Shown here piece after piece: positions 12,316 to 24,779 of a stretch of 64,000 nt of DNA (position 1 is its first letter; each line of letters starts with the position of its first letter). The position numbers and the translations under genes were made by a program. A model generated the notes under the pieces. It had not been told where the DNA came from, did not search any database, and saw only the letters and a program-made list of their open reading frames with translations. Source of the DNA: Epinephelus fuscoguttatus (lineage: Eukaryota > Chordata > Actinopteri > Perciformes > Serranidae); NCBI RefSeq assembly GCF_011397635.1, contig NC_064773.1, positions 30,947,449 through 31,011,448 of the forward strand, given 5' to 3'.

Positions 12316-12949
12316 CTGATGACTGACTAAAAGCCAGTGTCCGTTTTAAATAGTAAAGTCTTATCAGGATTTTCACTGTCATAATTTTCTTCACTTTCAC
12401 TGACAGCATCATCACTGTACGGACATGAACACAAAGTTGTTCAAGCAACATGCTAATCTGAACATACATGATGTGTTTGTTACTGTGGCTGTTATCATAT
12501 CCATCCTGCACCACTGTATGCATGTATGACACTGACAGCAGTTATCATTTCTGATGCTGTCATCCTCTGATACACAACGGTTGACTCAGAGCTTGACACT
12601 TACCACAAGAAGATGGTGTCCTTCATGGATGCCTGATGTTCCAAGAGTGGCTCAACTGGGAACTGAAAAATTCTACTACTGTTTTTATTTATGATCATTG
12701 TAGAATGTCAGTATCTTGTACTGATGAGTCATGTTTTCCTCTTGTTTGTTATTATGGGGAAATCTACTACATCTACCTGAAAAAGCAGGAGTGTATCTGA
12801 CACCAAGAATTGTAAGGTCTGTCAAGTCAATGCCACATTCCTCTCACCAGCCCAGTCACCAGAGGAAAACCTTGGCAGTGACACTTCTGACCTCCACACC
12901 CCACACTGCTAATATTAAGTTCATCTTTACTTTGGTCAGATTTGGTCAA

Positions 12950-13330
12950 ATTTGGATTGAAAAAAATTCTTTTGTCAAAATTTGCCTTGGTGTGTTTCTG
13001 CTTTGTGGTGGCCATTTGTGCTGGGTCATAAAACCAACAAACAGCAAAACCAGTTGTGTTTTAGTGAATCATCGCTGTGTTTCCAGCTGCTTTTTAGACA
13101 CCAAACATGGCTGTTTTGTAGTGACCCATCACTGTTTTTCTAGCGGGGATAGAGCCAAAAAATTGCTGTTTTTTTACTGAGAAATCGCTGCGTTTCCAGC
13201 CAGGATTGTTACCCCCAAAACCAGGTATTTCAAGCCAAAACATGATTTTCCGAACCATAACAGAGTGGTTTTTGTGCTTAAACAGAACCACGTGCAAACT
13301 ACAGCGTTGTTGAAACATAAAGTTTCAATG
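12950..13330. repeat. Degenerate ~60-bp tandem repeat, copy in ldhb first intron
   Basis: Successive blocks share the pattern ATCGCTG..TTTCCAGC...ACCAAACATGGCTG...TAGTGACCCATCACTG. The reverse complement of the same unit recurs at 31580-31850. The open frames here are by-products of the repeat. Confidence 0.55.
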
Positions 13331-15509
13331 TGTTCAATACATAATAACGTACATATGTAATATAATTGTGGTTTGCAGGGCCGACTGGGTTGTGTTCATG
13401 GTCCTCTCAGTTCTTAGTCCTGAGTCAGGTCAGGTACAAATGAGTACAGTTGGATCCTGTTCTATCAGCACATGTCTGAGATCTCTGTGTCAATATGTGT
13501 GATACCTACCTGAGTGGATTTAGTGGACTCTGTGCAGGAAAAATAATTCTTTCTCACTACATTTGGATATATCGGGTATGCAAGTTGTGACAAAGGCACA
13601 ACACCAAGAGGGAAAAAAGAGAAAAGTGAGTCATGCTAATGACTAGTTGCTGTGTTGAGGACTGGGTGTAGCACTGTTCTGTAATATGGGCACCAGGAAC
13701 AGTACTGAGATGTCCTGTTAGATAGATGTGTTAGCTATCTGCATGAACTAGCAGCTTCTAAGAGGGCTGTGAAACCCACACTTTTCTCATTTTTACAAGA
13801 TTTAACTTGTATTTATGACATGTTACAGCATGATTACAAGCAAGTTCACAGCCACAGTTTTGTTCACATTGTGGCATTTTTACTACTTTATCAAATTGTT
13901 AAATATATTGCAAAATAATACAGGAAATGGTCTTGATACATGCTATGATTATGAGCAAGTTCTTAAATGTGTACAGCTGGCTGCAGCTGTAACAGCTGAT
14001 TTGTGACGGTCTGGGAAAAAAATGGTGTTGGTGTTTCCATGTGCCCCAGTATTTTCATGGCTTCATGCCATTATTGCAAAAACATATGTAGTGTCTTTTC
14101 CTAACTTGTCTCTCTTGACATTTGTCATTGAAGCTTCATCTATGTTTATATTTGTGTGTTTGAAGTACTATTCATATTACTTTCTCAGTTAAAATGAATT
14201 ATTCAAAGTGTTGATCACAGCATTTTGAGAACTCCTCCCTGGGGACTATGTTGACACATGTTCCCTAATCATTTCAACTGAAAAACACTTGAGTCAAACA
14301 TGACTGTCCTGACAAACAAACAAACAAACAAAAAATAGAATAAAATAAGATGCACTGGGGCTCTCTGAAAGCCAACAATCCACTTCAGGGTCCCCCAGAC
14401 TGACAAAGCACCACAGAGGTCTCTCAGTCCTCTATTCATCAACCTTACAATGACACTCAGGACAATGAATCTTATCTGGGTTACAGAATATCAATGAATT
14501 CAGTGTATTCAAACTTAACAACAGAACAGCAGGTTTACGTCTGTGTGTTCCTGCACAGAAACATTTTCAACTTGAGTCACAAGTTCATTTTGTCCTTCAG
14601 TGTTGTACTTCCTCCTAGACAGCATTGCTCATGTGCTTTCTGTTGACAAGTTACAGTATCAACAGGGAAATGACCTCTCATAGTAACGGTCAAATAGACA
14701 TTTCAATTACAAATTATAGGAAGCTCAGAGACTGAAAATGATTCCAGGAAAAGCACTAAAACAACCGATCAATTGAGTTGATCTTATTGTGCCTAAATCA
14801 GCAGCACTGTTCATTTATATATTATCATGTCATATATCAAGGTCAAATTAGTACTTCAAATGGCAGGATGAAAGTAGGTGCTGTTCACCAAAAGTGGGAC
14901 ACAGCGTACAACTGAAACCAGAGGCCGAATTATGTCTGTCATGAAATGGATGGTCATAAGAACAATATTTTATACAGCAAACAGTGTCACAGTCATTTAT
15001 AACCTACTTAGTTCAAATTTGCCCTTATGTCTGCCCTACATGAATATCAAAATATGTCATAAAACTAGTTCATAGAGGCCTTTAAATACAAAGCAGTCAG
15101 AAATTTCACACAGACACCTTTTTAAAAGAAGGTTACTTTGACATAAGGTGATATATGATGGTATGTTGGCACAGTTTGCACAAAAACAATGATGGTGCAA
15201 TAAAGCAAAATGTGTCAAGTGAGGAGTGAAATTTATTTTTCTAAGTTAATATTTAACAAAGTATGCAACAATAAACTGTTATTTCTTTCTTAGAAAATAA
15301 AATATTAACCCCATTATACCCTTTGGGAGCTCAAGATTTAAAAATGTATCCCCTCTAGCAAGGTTTAAAATAGACACACCGAGCTTCACTCTAATAGATA
15401 CTGTAAGTACTTTAAAGATTTTACACAGATTTTTGAAATTCTTTTTAGTTTTCAAGTTATTTTAAGGTTATTCTCATTTCCATACTCTCCCTTCATTCTT
15501 TTTGTAATT

Positions 15510-15930
15510 TGCTACAATGTAGGAGTGGGAATCACCAGAGGATCCACAATATGATATTATCACGATACTTAAGTGAAGATGCAGTATTATTGCGATTTTA
15601 ATTATGTTGCGATATGCTGTGTATTGTGATAAAATATACTGCCATTTATTTCCTTTTTTTCCAATGGTAAATGATGTCCCCAAAGAGAAACTTCAACATC
15701 TGTTATCTAATAAAATTCATCTCACTTCAGCCATTTTTTTGCACTAGCAAAATGTATCTAGTGGACCGATAAAGCAATTGATTCTATTATTCTATTAGGC
15801 TACCTAAAATTTAATTTGTATTTGTCATAGTAATCATTTCTACAAAAACAAAATAGATACTTGGCACTGCGTGGTGATACGGTATTGCCACACAAAAATA
15901 TCACAATATAATGCTGTATTGACACATTCC
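15510..15930. mobile_element. Dispersed DNA-transposon-like repeat (copy 1)
   Basis: Begins TAGGAGTGGGAATCACCAG and carries the TATGATATTATCACGATACT / TATTATTGCGATTTTAA / GCTGTGTATTGTGATAA blocks. Related sequence occurs at 40470-40860, whose right end reads CCCACTCCTA, the inverse of this left end. No coding capacity; probably non-autonomous. Confidence 0.5.
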
Positions 15931-16331
15931 AACTTCCATGCTGTTTTATTTTTGTATAGCATTTTTGGAAACAACAAAAGGCCTTCTGAAAAAGAAAAAG
16001 TGCAGGCGACATAACTTTTTTTTGGTTGACCTGTTACGTCACAGACCAAACAATCGACAAGCAAGTTAGCTACAGTTAGCCAGCGGCAAACTGGTACCAT
16101 GGTGGACGACTTTACAGCTCTGTATATTTCGCCCGTCCAAAAATGCACATCTCTGGATGTAGATTTTGTCATGTTGTCACTGACTTCTTCTATTTTGCAT
16201 TTAATGCATTCAACTTCTGGTCAAAGCCCGGGGTGGAAACTGTGGAGCATGTGCAGAGCACCTCGGCCAGTTTGGGTCCGATTGACTGTATACATGCAGG
16301 AGTAATTCAGCTCCCAGTGGCATTATCAGAG

Positions 16332-16440
16332 TGTTAGTCTGACTTTGAGAAATTCGATTCAGTACAATGTCAGTCAGACTAACATGTTTAAATGTATTTT
16401 AAAAGGCGGGTTTTAGTCTGACTAACACAATAAATTGATT
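16332..16440. repeat. Short inverted repeat around TTAGTCTGACT
   Basis: GTTAGTCTGACT, its inverse AGTCAGACTAAC, and a third copy TTTTAGTCTGACTAACAC lie within about 100 bases. This is probably an end of an unidentified MITE. Confidence 0.4.
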
Positions 16441-17820
16441 TTCTCTAATGTCATGTAAACGTACTGACTGATCAGGACTTTCCCCCCTTTCGGTCACCTC
16501 TAGAAATATAATAGACTGAAGTCTTATTTAATAAAATTGTGTTGAGAGGAAAATCATACTAGTTACTAAATATAACACATCACTATACAGTTAACTTAAG
16601 ATGGAAAAATGGCACCCTTATATAAAGTAATATATTATGACAAAGAAAACTGAATAAACCACATGTTCAGGACACCCAGTGATCCCAGCAGACACCCCTG
16701 CAGGTCCCAGGGCCTCACTTTGGGAACCGATGACCTTATCTATCAGCATGCATGAAGAACAATGCCCTGAGCTCGTGCTGTCCTGTAATATTTAGCCTGC
16801 TGGCACACGCTGCCAACAAGTTATGATATCAGCTCATACCAAGGTCATATGGCTACTTGAAATAGGCGGTAGGGGAGGTGGTTTGTGTCCAGAAAGGGAT
16901 GCACCTCGTGGCTGTGTGTGGGGCTGTGCAGATATCTGCCACTTGTTCAGGAGACAATGGAGTTGCTGAAGCACACAATGCCTCATTTTAGCCTCCAAAA
17001 ATCAACTCTGTAATGGGTTCAGTAGCCTCATGGCTTACAGGGCAGGTGTCCTACTAACACAGCCTGATGGAGATTTACTTTAATGAGGTGACAGGCTGCT
17101 TCTGTTCCTCTTTTTTTTTTATAGTGATTTCAATGGAATTGGGGTTATGTAACAGCCCGGCCTCGGCCCTGCCTGCCGTCGACCTCGATTTTGGTGACCA
17201 TGAAGACAGACTGTGCAGGCAGAAAGATTTAGATGTGCAGTTAATATAAATACAGCGCTTAATGGCGTCCGAACTCCGAGAGGCGTTCAAGTTCACTGCG
17301 AGTTCATTGGCGTGTGGTTTCCTGTCTGTGCGACAATAAGGCACGTCAGTACAAATATATAAGCGCTCTCACAGTCAAGTGCACCTCCGGGAATAACGTT
17401 ACAATCAAACATGACCGTAAATATAAATATGTCGATATTTATGTGATAGAATGTAAAATAATGGCCCGACATTTTTCTATTAACGAGCTACAGTAGCTGC
17501 ACTTCCAGCACTTATTAACTCATATGAAAGGCTGAAATTAAATTCGCACGTCATTAAAAATAATAATTCATAATCTTAGCTGCCCGATGGCTGTTGACTT
17601 ATCCAAAGTGACGCAAAACATTCATGAAACTTTCCTTTAATATAGTTTCAAGCATTTAAATGAGATTCAGTGCAACTTCGCATAAATTGAAAATGGATTC
17701 CTGCAGCGGGCATTTCAACTGAGAGCATCCATTGCTGCTGCTGCGCTCAGCACGCAGCTGTGTGCGCCAGCCCCGCACCCGACACAGAGAAATATGAAAT
17801 ATAATAAGCGGGATACTCAC

Positions 17821-18090
17821 GGTTTTACAGACGTTTCTACAAGCTGATATCCGTTATCTGGTCCGGTGGAGGAGACGGTGGAGTCCGGCGGCTGGCACAG
17901 AGATGGGGAGAGTGTGGAGCTGAACGGGTTGCAGGAGGAAGAGGAGGAGGAGGTGGAGGATGGATTGCCAATGTGACCAGGATGGCTTCACATGTGAGGA
18001 GGAGTGCGGGGCATGATGCCAGACTCTCTGCGAGACATTTACATGTTTGCATCGGGAAATATGGTGGATGTAAAATGCACAACTATATTT
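17821..18090 (-). promoter_or_regulatory. ldhb: Probable ldhb promoter and non-coding first exon
   Basis: A locally GC- and CpG-rich stretch (about 17700-18060) ends on the minus strand at a strong donor, AAAACC|GTGAGT (exon edge 17821). The next exon in the same direction is the ldhb start-codon exon, whose acceptor CTCCCTGCAG lies at 10658 with eight untranslated bases before the ATG. LDHB genes normally have such a non-coding first exon. The transcript start within this block is not resolved; a pyrimidine-rich run on the minus strand near 17930-17960 is one candidate. A link to another, unseen gene cannot be excluded. Confidence 0.55.
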
Positions 18091-18950
18091 CATGATTCCC
18101 CCCCCCTGTCTCTTTAAGATACATTTTTATTTTTTAAGTTTCCACTCGTCAGTCAGGCAGCAGCACGGACACCCACCCTGAGTGATGTAGGTTAATGTAA
18201 CCACACTCCCTGCTCACGTATAATTTCCCCTTCTGACTAAAGTCAGTGAGTTCAGCCACCAGGGTATCTTACTCACACTTTCCCTTTCATTTTCTGAAGT
18301 GGGTGACACATTGCATTTTATTTCTATTTAACTGTAACCCAGCAGAGATTCCTAGCTCTGAATGCATTCTTTTACATAAAAGAGAGGTCATTTTAAAGTT
18401 AAAAAGTTTAAAATATAAACATCTCTTCATGAACGTGAGAGGAAAGGATGCAAAATGTGATTAAAGATGCTCCACAGTATATAGGACTGTTAAATTAAGG
18501 ACAGATCCAATAATAACCTCTCCTGGGGGCTTCGGATTTTCTGACCCACACGTTCAGTCTCAGCTGCAGCAGCAGACTTTCAAAAAAGACTAAAATAATA
18601 TAAATAAAATATGTGCATAATAACCTAACCTATGAACATAGGCTATAGTTTTTATACATAGTTTGAGGAACTACTACTTTGCTTGAGCAGCGTATAAATT
18701 TGAATACTTTGTACTTTTGTGTATTTCAGAGAAAACATATTTCTTATTTTACAACATTTATATCAGCTAAAGTTACTTAACAGATTTTTTTTTCATATAA
18801 CCTCAACTTCTAAATTACTCTGGAAAACCTGACAAGTTAACCTTACTAAAAAATCTAGGATCTAGGAAACCAGTAAATATAACTATAAGTCTTCAGTTAT
18901 GTTTATTTTACATCCACCAGTAATTATTAAGTTTACTTAAATTAAGTATA

Positions 18951-19328
18951 GAACCACAGAACTCACGGATATCCTAACTTCACCACATGCAAAATCCTTT
19001 TGTCATGATCAAATTAAATCAGACCAACTTGGTTTATTTAAGTTGCCAACACTTGAGAACAACTTGTCATTTTTTAAGCTGCAACAATTAAAGTACATAC
19101 AAATAAACTGTCAGTACACCTAACATTAGACGTAAAGTAAACATAACTTAAAACAGATTATAAAACTTAACTTTGATAAGTTGTTGCAACTTGAAAATGA
19201 CAAGAGAAATAAGTTGTTCTTCCTATGTTCTATCAACTTAATTAAACCAAGTTATTTTGACTTAATCTTATCATGACAAAGGGGATTTTGCATGTGGTGG
19301 AGTTCAGATATCTCTAAGTTCGGTACCT
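18951..19328. mobile_element. Foldback (palindromic) MITE
   Basis: Long inverted repeat. The left arm contains CCACCACATGC-type sequence (TTCACCACATGCAAAATCC) and TTTGTCATGAT; the right arm is its imperfect reverse complement. Arms are roughly 130-150 bases and the centre is short. No coding capacity. The superfamily is not evident because the target duplication could not be fixed. Confidence 0.6.
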
Positions 19329-20371
19329 CTCTACTAAATTTAAAGTAAAGTTATTATTAGATAGAAAGTAAACATAACATAATAATAATAACATTTTACC
19401 CTTTTGAAGTCAGTCATTTTCTTTGATTTTTGAAAGTAGATTTTAAAGTGAGGGTTCTCTGTTGTAGTTGAAACTACCCAGCAGAATGTTAAATGGTTCA
19501 ATCTTTACCAGCTACAACATCAATTATTGCAATAACAGCATTATAATATACAATAATATAACACTGAGAGGGGCTATTGTATTAGCATAATCACTACTTT
19601 ACTTTACACTACCGACATTATTCGGTACCATTACAAAAGAAACACATTGAATGCAGAACTGTATTACGTGTAGTATCTCTGCTTTCACGGAAGTAAAGGA
19701 TGTGGTTATTTCCTACTGGTGACCAGACACAGCTTCATCAGCTCTAAAACACAACCCAGTCTTTCACCTTAAGTTATCTGAACTGAGATGGCGTCCAGCC
19801 AATAAGTCTCTGTAAACTCCACAGGTGTGTTTACCTTATCTGGGTGGACCCGGACACAAGTGGACCTTGACCTGTAAATAAAGCATTCATAATACTCCAG
19901 GGTGAGTCTTACTGTAGCAAATAAAAATATTTAACTCAGCTCAGTGGTGCACTTTGTCCAGTCTGCAGAACATGTGGTTAAAACTCTCAATATAATGTGA
20001 CCGACATTTTATTATATGATAACATCAGGATTCTTTTACAACTTGTGACACACCATCTGCAGTGATGTCTGCAGCTTCCTTTACTCAGTCATAATTACCT
20101 GTGATATTGCATAACAAAATATCCATCAGTCACCTTTGGGCTTTGTGCCTGCTAACGAGGCCTGGAGGTCAGACGAGATTCATCTCAAGCGTTTTATGTC
20201 TTCAACGGTCACTGGGTCACAGAGAAGAAGAGAAAGTCTGTGAACAGAGATACAATATTCAACTCCACAGAGCCTCTTCTTTTCTTCTTCACTTTCTTTC
20301 TATGGCAGAACAACTCAGGTTGACATTTTTCTTTCTTTTTTTAACATTTACCTTCATTTTTTCACAAAGTG

Positions 20372-20723
20372 TTAAAGGGACAGTTCAATCCCAAATCAAA
20401 CATGCATATTTTTCCTCTACCCTGTAGTGCTATTTATCAGTCTCGATTGTTTTGGTGTGGTTGTCTTGAGTAACTGGGTCATGATTTCTGGAAAGAGACA
20501 TTGCTGTTGAGTTTTTCAAATGTATTTTTTGGCACTTTGAGCACTCGGTGGAGCACCACCAAGTGCCATCTAGTTCCATTATATTGGAGAAAATGCAGAT
20601 ATCTCTACAGCCAGTATCTCCAACACTCGACAACTCACACCAAAACAATCTAGACTGATAAACAGTACTACAGGGGAGAGGAAAAATATTTGTTTTTAAT
20701 TTTTGGGTGAACTGTCCCTTTAA
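20372..20723. mobile_element. TTAA-flanked MITE with long terminal inverted repeats
   Basis: Starts TTAA-AGGGACAGTTCA and ends TGAACTGTCCCT-TTAA. The inverse arms extend about 90 bases (both contain ATATTTTTCCTCT, CTGTAG, TTTATCAGTCT and GATTGTTTTGGTGTG). TTAA on both sides is the insertion signature of piggyBac-like transposition. Non-coding. Confidence 0.75.
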
Positions 20724-21012
20724 ATGTTTCACTTTCACACATTAAAAGTTAATTATAGGGCATTTATTCCATTTTGCAATGTGAACACATTGCACCTTGC
20801 TTCAACAGTAGCCAATGGTGGCCCATATATCCATGTGAACATGTTGTTCTCTGCATCCCCCTGCTGTTGCTGCACATGTCACACATGGTGATGATGGTGG
20901 TGGTGATACAGGCTGGCACCCAATAGGACGCTGCGGTCATGCATCTCTCTCCTCCAACGGGGTCGGGAATGTAGATCCCTTAAAGGCGCCCACCCAGCTG
21001 CCTCAGGGCCAT

Positions 21013-21020
21013 TGTGTGTG

Positions 21021-21054
<34 letters not shown>
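21013..21054. repeat. TG microsatellite
   Basis: About 20 TG units with one C interruption. Confidence 0.9.
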
Positions 21055-22074
21055 AGTGAGAGGGCTGGTAAGGCCATTGCGTGTAAAGAGAAAGGAGAGT
21101 GACGGGGGGATTAGATTGCCCAGTGTAGGAAGGTGGGGCTAACAGGCTGTTACATAACCAAAGCTGCCTCATTCTCTCTGTCTTTATCAGTGAGCGTCAT
21201 GCTTTCCTAATCTCTGACATGCAAACACACTTAACGGTTCCGCATATTTCTTACAATATTCCGTATAAACAGCCCTAATGTTTGTCTCAGTGATGAGCAA
21301 ACAGGCTTGAGGCTGTTGAGTTAAATTTGAGAGAGATACTGAAGCAGACAAAAAGGGTTGAGGCTGCAATCAAAGTGGATGCTAATATTATTTTTAAGTT
21401 CAAGTTCACACTATTTTATTCAAAGTCAATTTCAAGTGACTTGATCTGCCATATGCACAGGTAAAGCGTATGAGCACATTGGCATTTCAACAAAGAAAAC
21501 ACCAACAAAGAAAAGAGACGAGTACCAAAAGGGAGACAGGAATTTTATCAAAAAGAAGAAACACAGAAAACACAAGGTCATACACTAAAAATACATTAAA
21601 TTAAAAATAAAAATACAAAAGTACAGTGCATTTCAAGCAAACTGTTGTGGTAGTTCGACCAATATAAGAATTCATTTTCACTAAATCTTAAGATGCTAAA
21701 ATCATGTCTTAAAATGTCCATGCAGATGAGCACCACACTGTTTGATACACGGTGACACAGAAAAGGTTTGGCTCAGTAAAAATGTGAAATCATGATGCTT
21801 CTGATGCTTGATGATTAATTTGATCCTTTGTTCTTATCATTGATCTAAAGTTTTAGCAGTTTTCACTTGAAATTATTTCATCACCTTATGCCTGCCCTTA
21901 CACCTGGCTCAGTCCAGCTCGTTGTATAATGACTGTTACATAAATAAACCTTGCTTCTGTGCAGCACCACTGTGCAGCTGCTCATGGCCTTGCAGCTGTG
22001 CTGTAGGTTGTGTCTCTTACAATGATTCTGAGGGCACACACTGCAGATTAAGAAAACAAAACACAAGCATCCTT

Positions 22075-22610
22075 GCTGATCTGACACATGCACAGCATTC
22101 ATAAAAAACCCACTGCAAACACAGAAAGCAGAAGTGCACCAATCACAGAAAATACAACCAACTACAGAAATGCACTGCAAACAGAGAAAACACAAGCAAA
22201 TTCAGAAACACGCTGCAAAAACACAGCCAAATACAAAGACGTACTGCAAATACACAAAACAACCAAAGACAGAAATGTGCTGCCAATAGAGAAAACACAA
22301 CCAAATATAGTAATGCAGTTGCAAAAGCACAACTAAACACAAAAGTGTGGTTATTACAGATCACAAAACCAATTGCAGAAATGCACCGCAAACAGAGAAA
22401 ACACAACCAAATACATAAGTGCATCGATTACAGAAAATGCAACCAATTGCAGAAATGCATTTCAAATAGAGAAAACACAAGCAAATTCAGAAACACACTG
22501 CAAAAACACAACCAAATAGAGAAACAAGCTGGAACTACAGGAAACACAACCAAATACAAATAGTGCTCTAGATGCAGAAAACACTGCCAAATACAGAGAC
22601 ATGCAACATA
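22075..22610. repeat. Degenerate ~38-bp minisatellite, open on both strands
   Basis: About 14 diverged units built on CAGAAATGCACTGCAAACAG and AAAACACAACCAAATAC. Because the unit is A-rich and poor in stop codons, it opens several 60-100 codon frames on each strand (e.g. 22088-22336 plus, 22143-22424 minus). These have no start context or splice support and are not called as genes. Confidence 0.75.
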
Positions 22611-22785
22611 AATGTGCTGCAATTAGCTGACACAACAATTGTAACTGTGATGCACATTGGTGAAATTCACCTAGCATAAGTGCTTTGCTTAGTATTAACC
22701 TGCTCATTTAAATAATTTGACAAAATACACACTCTTAATTGTGAAACAGGCTAACATTATGTTAGCTGGCTATAATGTTGATAGG

Positions 22786-24177
22786 TACAGTACAGGCCAA
22801 AAGTTTGGACACACCTTCTCATTCAATGCGTTTTCTTTATTTTCATGACTATTTACATTGTAGATTCTCACTGAAGGCATCAAAACTATGAATGAACACA
22901 TGTGGAGTTATGTACTTAACAAAAAAAGGTAAAATAACTGAAAACATGTTTTATATTCTAGTTTCTTCAAAATAGCCACCCTTTGCTCTGATTACTGCTT
23001 TGCACACTCTTGGCATTCTCTCCATGAGCTTCAAGAGGTAGTCACCTGAAATGGTTTCCACTTCACAGGTGTGCCTTATCAGGGTTAATTAGTGGAATTT
23101 CTTGCTTTATCAATGGGGTTGGGACCATCAGTTGTGTTGTGCAGAAGTCAGGTTAATACACAGCCGACAGCCCTATTGGACAACTGTTAAAATTCATATT
23201 ATGGCAAGAACCAATCAGCTAACTAAAGAAAAACCAGTGGCCATCATTACTTTAAGAAATGAAGGTCAGTCAGTCTGGAAAATTGGAAAAACTTTAAATG
23301 TGTCCCCAGGTGGAGTCGCAAAAACCATCAAGCGCTACAACGAAACTGGCACACATGAGGACCGACCCAGGAAAGGAAGACCAAGAGTCACCTCTGCTTC
23401 TGAGGATAAGTTCATCCGAGTCACCAGCCTCAGAAATCGCAAGTTAACAGCAGCTCAGATCAGAGACCAGATGAATGCCACACAGAGTTCTAGCAGCAGA
23501 CCCATCTCTAGAACAACTGTTAAGAGGAGACTGCGAATCAGGCCTTCATGGTCAAATAGCTGCTAGGAAACCACTGCTAAGGAGAGGCAACAAGCAGAAG
23601 AGATTTGTTTGGGCCAAGAAACACAAGGAATGGACATTAGACCAGTGGAAATCTGTGCTTTGGTCTGATGAGTCCAAATTTGAGATCTTTGGTTCCAACC
23701 GCCTTGTCTTTGTGAGACGCAGAAAAGGTGAACGGATGGATTCCACATGCCTGGTTCCCACTGTGAAGCATGGAGGAGGAGGTGTGATGGTGTGGGGGTG
23801 TTTTGCTGGTGACACTGTTGGGGATTTATTCAAAATTGAAGGCACACTGAACCAGCATGGCTACCACAGCATCCTGCAGCGACATGCCATCCCATCCGGT
23901 TTGCGTTTAGTTGGACGATCATTTATTTTTCAACAGGACAATGACCCCAAACACACCTCCAGGCTGTGTAAGGGCTATTTGACCAAGAAGGAGAGTGATG
24001 GAGTGCTGCGGCAGATGACCTTCAGTTATTTCACCTTTTTTTGTTAAGTACATAACTCCACATGTGTTCATTCATAGTTTTGATGCCTTCAGTGAGAATC
24101 TACAATGTAAATAGTCATGAAAATAAAGAAAACGCATTGAACGAGAAGGTGTGTCCAAACTTTTGGCCTGTACTGTA
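22786..24177 (+). mobile_element. Tc1/mariner element, internally deleted
   Basis: Bounded by TA dinucleotides and inverted repeats of about 155 bases (outer end CAGTACAGGCCAAAAGTTTG...; right arm 24021-24177). This is a classic teleost Tc1-like transposon. The interior holds a broken transposase and the 3' third of its gene is missing, so the element cannot move on its own. It could still be mobilised in trans because both ends are intact. Confidence 0.92.
23201..24020 (+). pseudogene. Tc1-like transposase remnant
   Basis: Starts MARTNQLTKEKPVAIITLRN with the paired-like helix-turn-helix and a GRPR-type motif (KGRPRVTS), typical of Tc1 transposases. A one-base deletion near 23532 (CTGCGAATCAGG) shifts the frame. 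It continues as GLHGQIAARKP..., the first catalytic Asp in SDESKFEIF and the second in QDNDPKHTS. After ...DGVLRQMT the sequence jumps straight into the right terminal repeat, removing the region with the third catalytic acid. A frameshift plus deletion of roughly 300 bases makes it inactive. Confidence 0.9.
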
Positions 24178-24540
24178 TTTTCAGAACCTGTAATATACAG
24201 AAAGAGTCAGTATAAATTTAAACCTTGCAATTTATTTTCATCCATGAACTTGGTGACAATTCATTGACAATGACAAGTCATTGCAACAGTAATGTTTCAT
24301 AGTATTTCTTGGTCCTAATAGTCTTCTGGAGTGTAGTGTGTTTTTCCACCCAAGAGAGCAGTTGTGTTTTGGCTAGGGAACAACTGAGTTAAAATTACCC
24401 ACCCAAGAGGGCAGTTTTGCTGTCATGGTAATAAAGAGAAATCTTTCACTTTACTCAGTTTGTTTATCAGTTAACTGCTGCCTGTTGTGTCAATACAGAA
24501 AGAGTGTTTTTAAACCTTCAGCAATTTATTTTGGCTCCAT

Positions 24541-24764
24541 GAACTTTAGCGTGACAATTTTGGCTCCAAAGGACACTTCAGCGCATCTGGCTAACACTTT
24601 AGCGTGCCTTTTGGCTCCAAAGAGGACACTTTAGCGCGTGTTTTGGCTCCCAGGAAGGCACTTTAGCATGTGTTTTGGCTCCCAGGAGGGCACTTTAGCG
24701 TGCGTTTTGGCTCCCAGGAGGGCACTTTGAATTATCTGCTCCCAGGAGGGCACTTTATCGTTAT
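24541..24764. repeat. ~33-bp minisatellite (GGCTCCCAGGAGGGCACTTT)
   Basis: Five to six units of a motif containing TTTTGGCTCCCAGGAGGGC and ACTTTAGCGTG. Units become more alike towards the right (24650-24730), consistent with recent local expansion. Confidence 0.85.
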
Positions 24765-24779
24765 AGGAGGAACTATTTC

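Larger units (their letters stand above)
18100..22060. other. Intergenic DNA upstream of ldhb
   Basis: No exon recognised. It holds two inverted-repeat elements (18951-19328 and 20372-20723), a TG microsatellite at 21013-21054 and AT-rich unique sequence. Confidence 0.4.

Noticed and set aside
14310-14333. AAAC-type simple repeat considered as a possible retroposon tail
   Set aside because: No flanking duplication or body sequence with retroposon features was found.
16099-16337. Open frame MVDDFTALYISPVQKCTS... with a good start context
   Set aside because: Followed immediately by the inverted TTAGTCTGACT repeats, overlapped by a second frame, no domain recognised; probably part of a MITE.
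22088-22707. Several overlapping open frames on both strands
   Set aside because: Product of a stop-poor tandem repeat; no conserved domain, splice site or start context.
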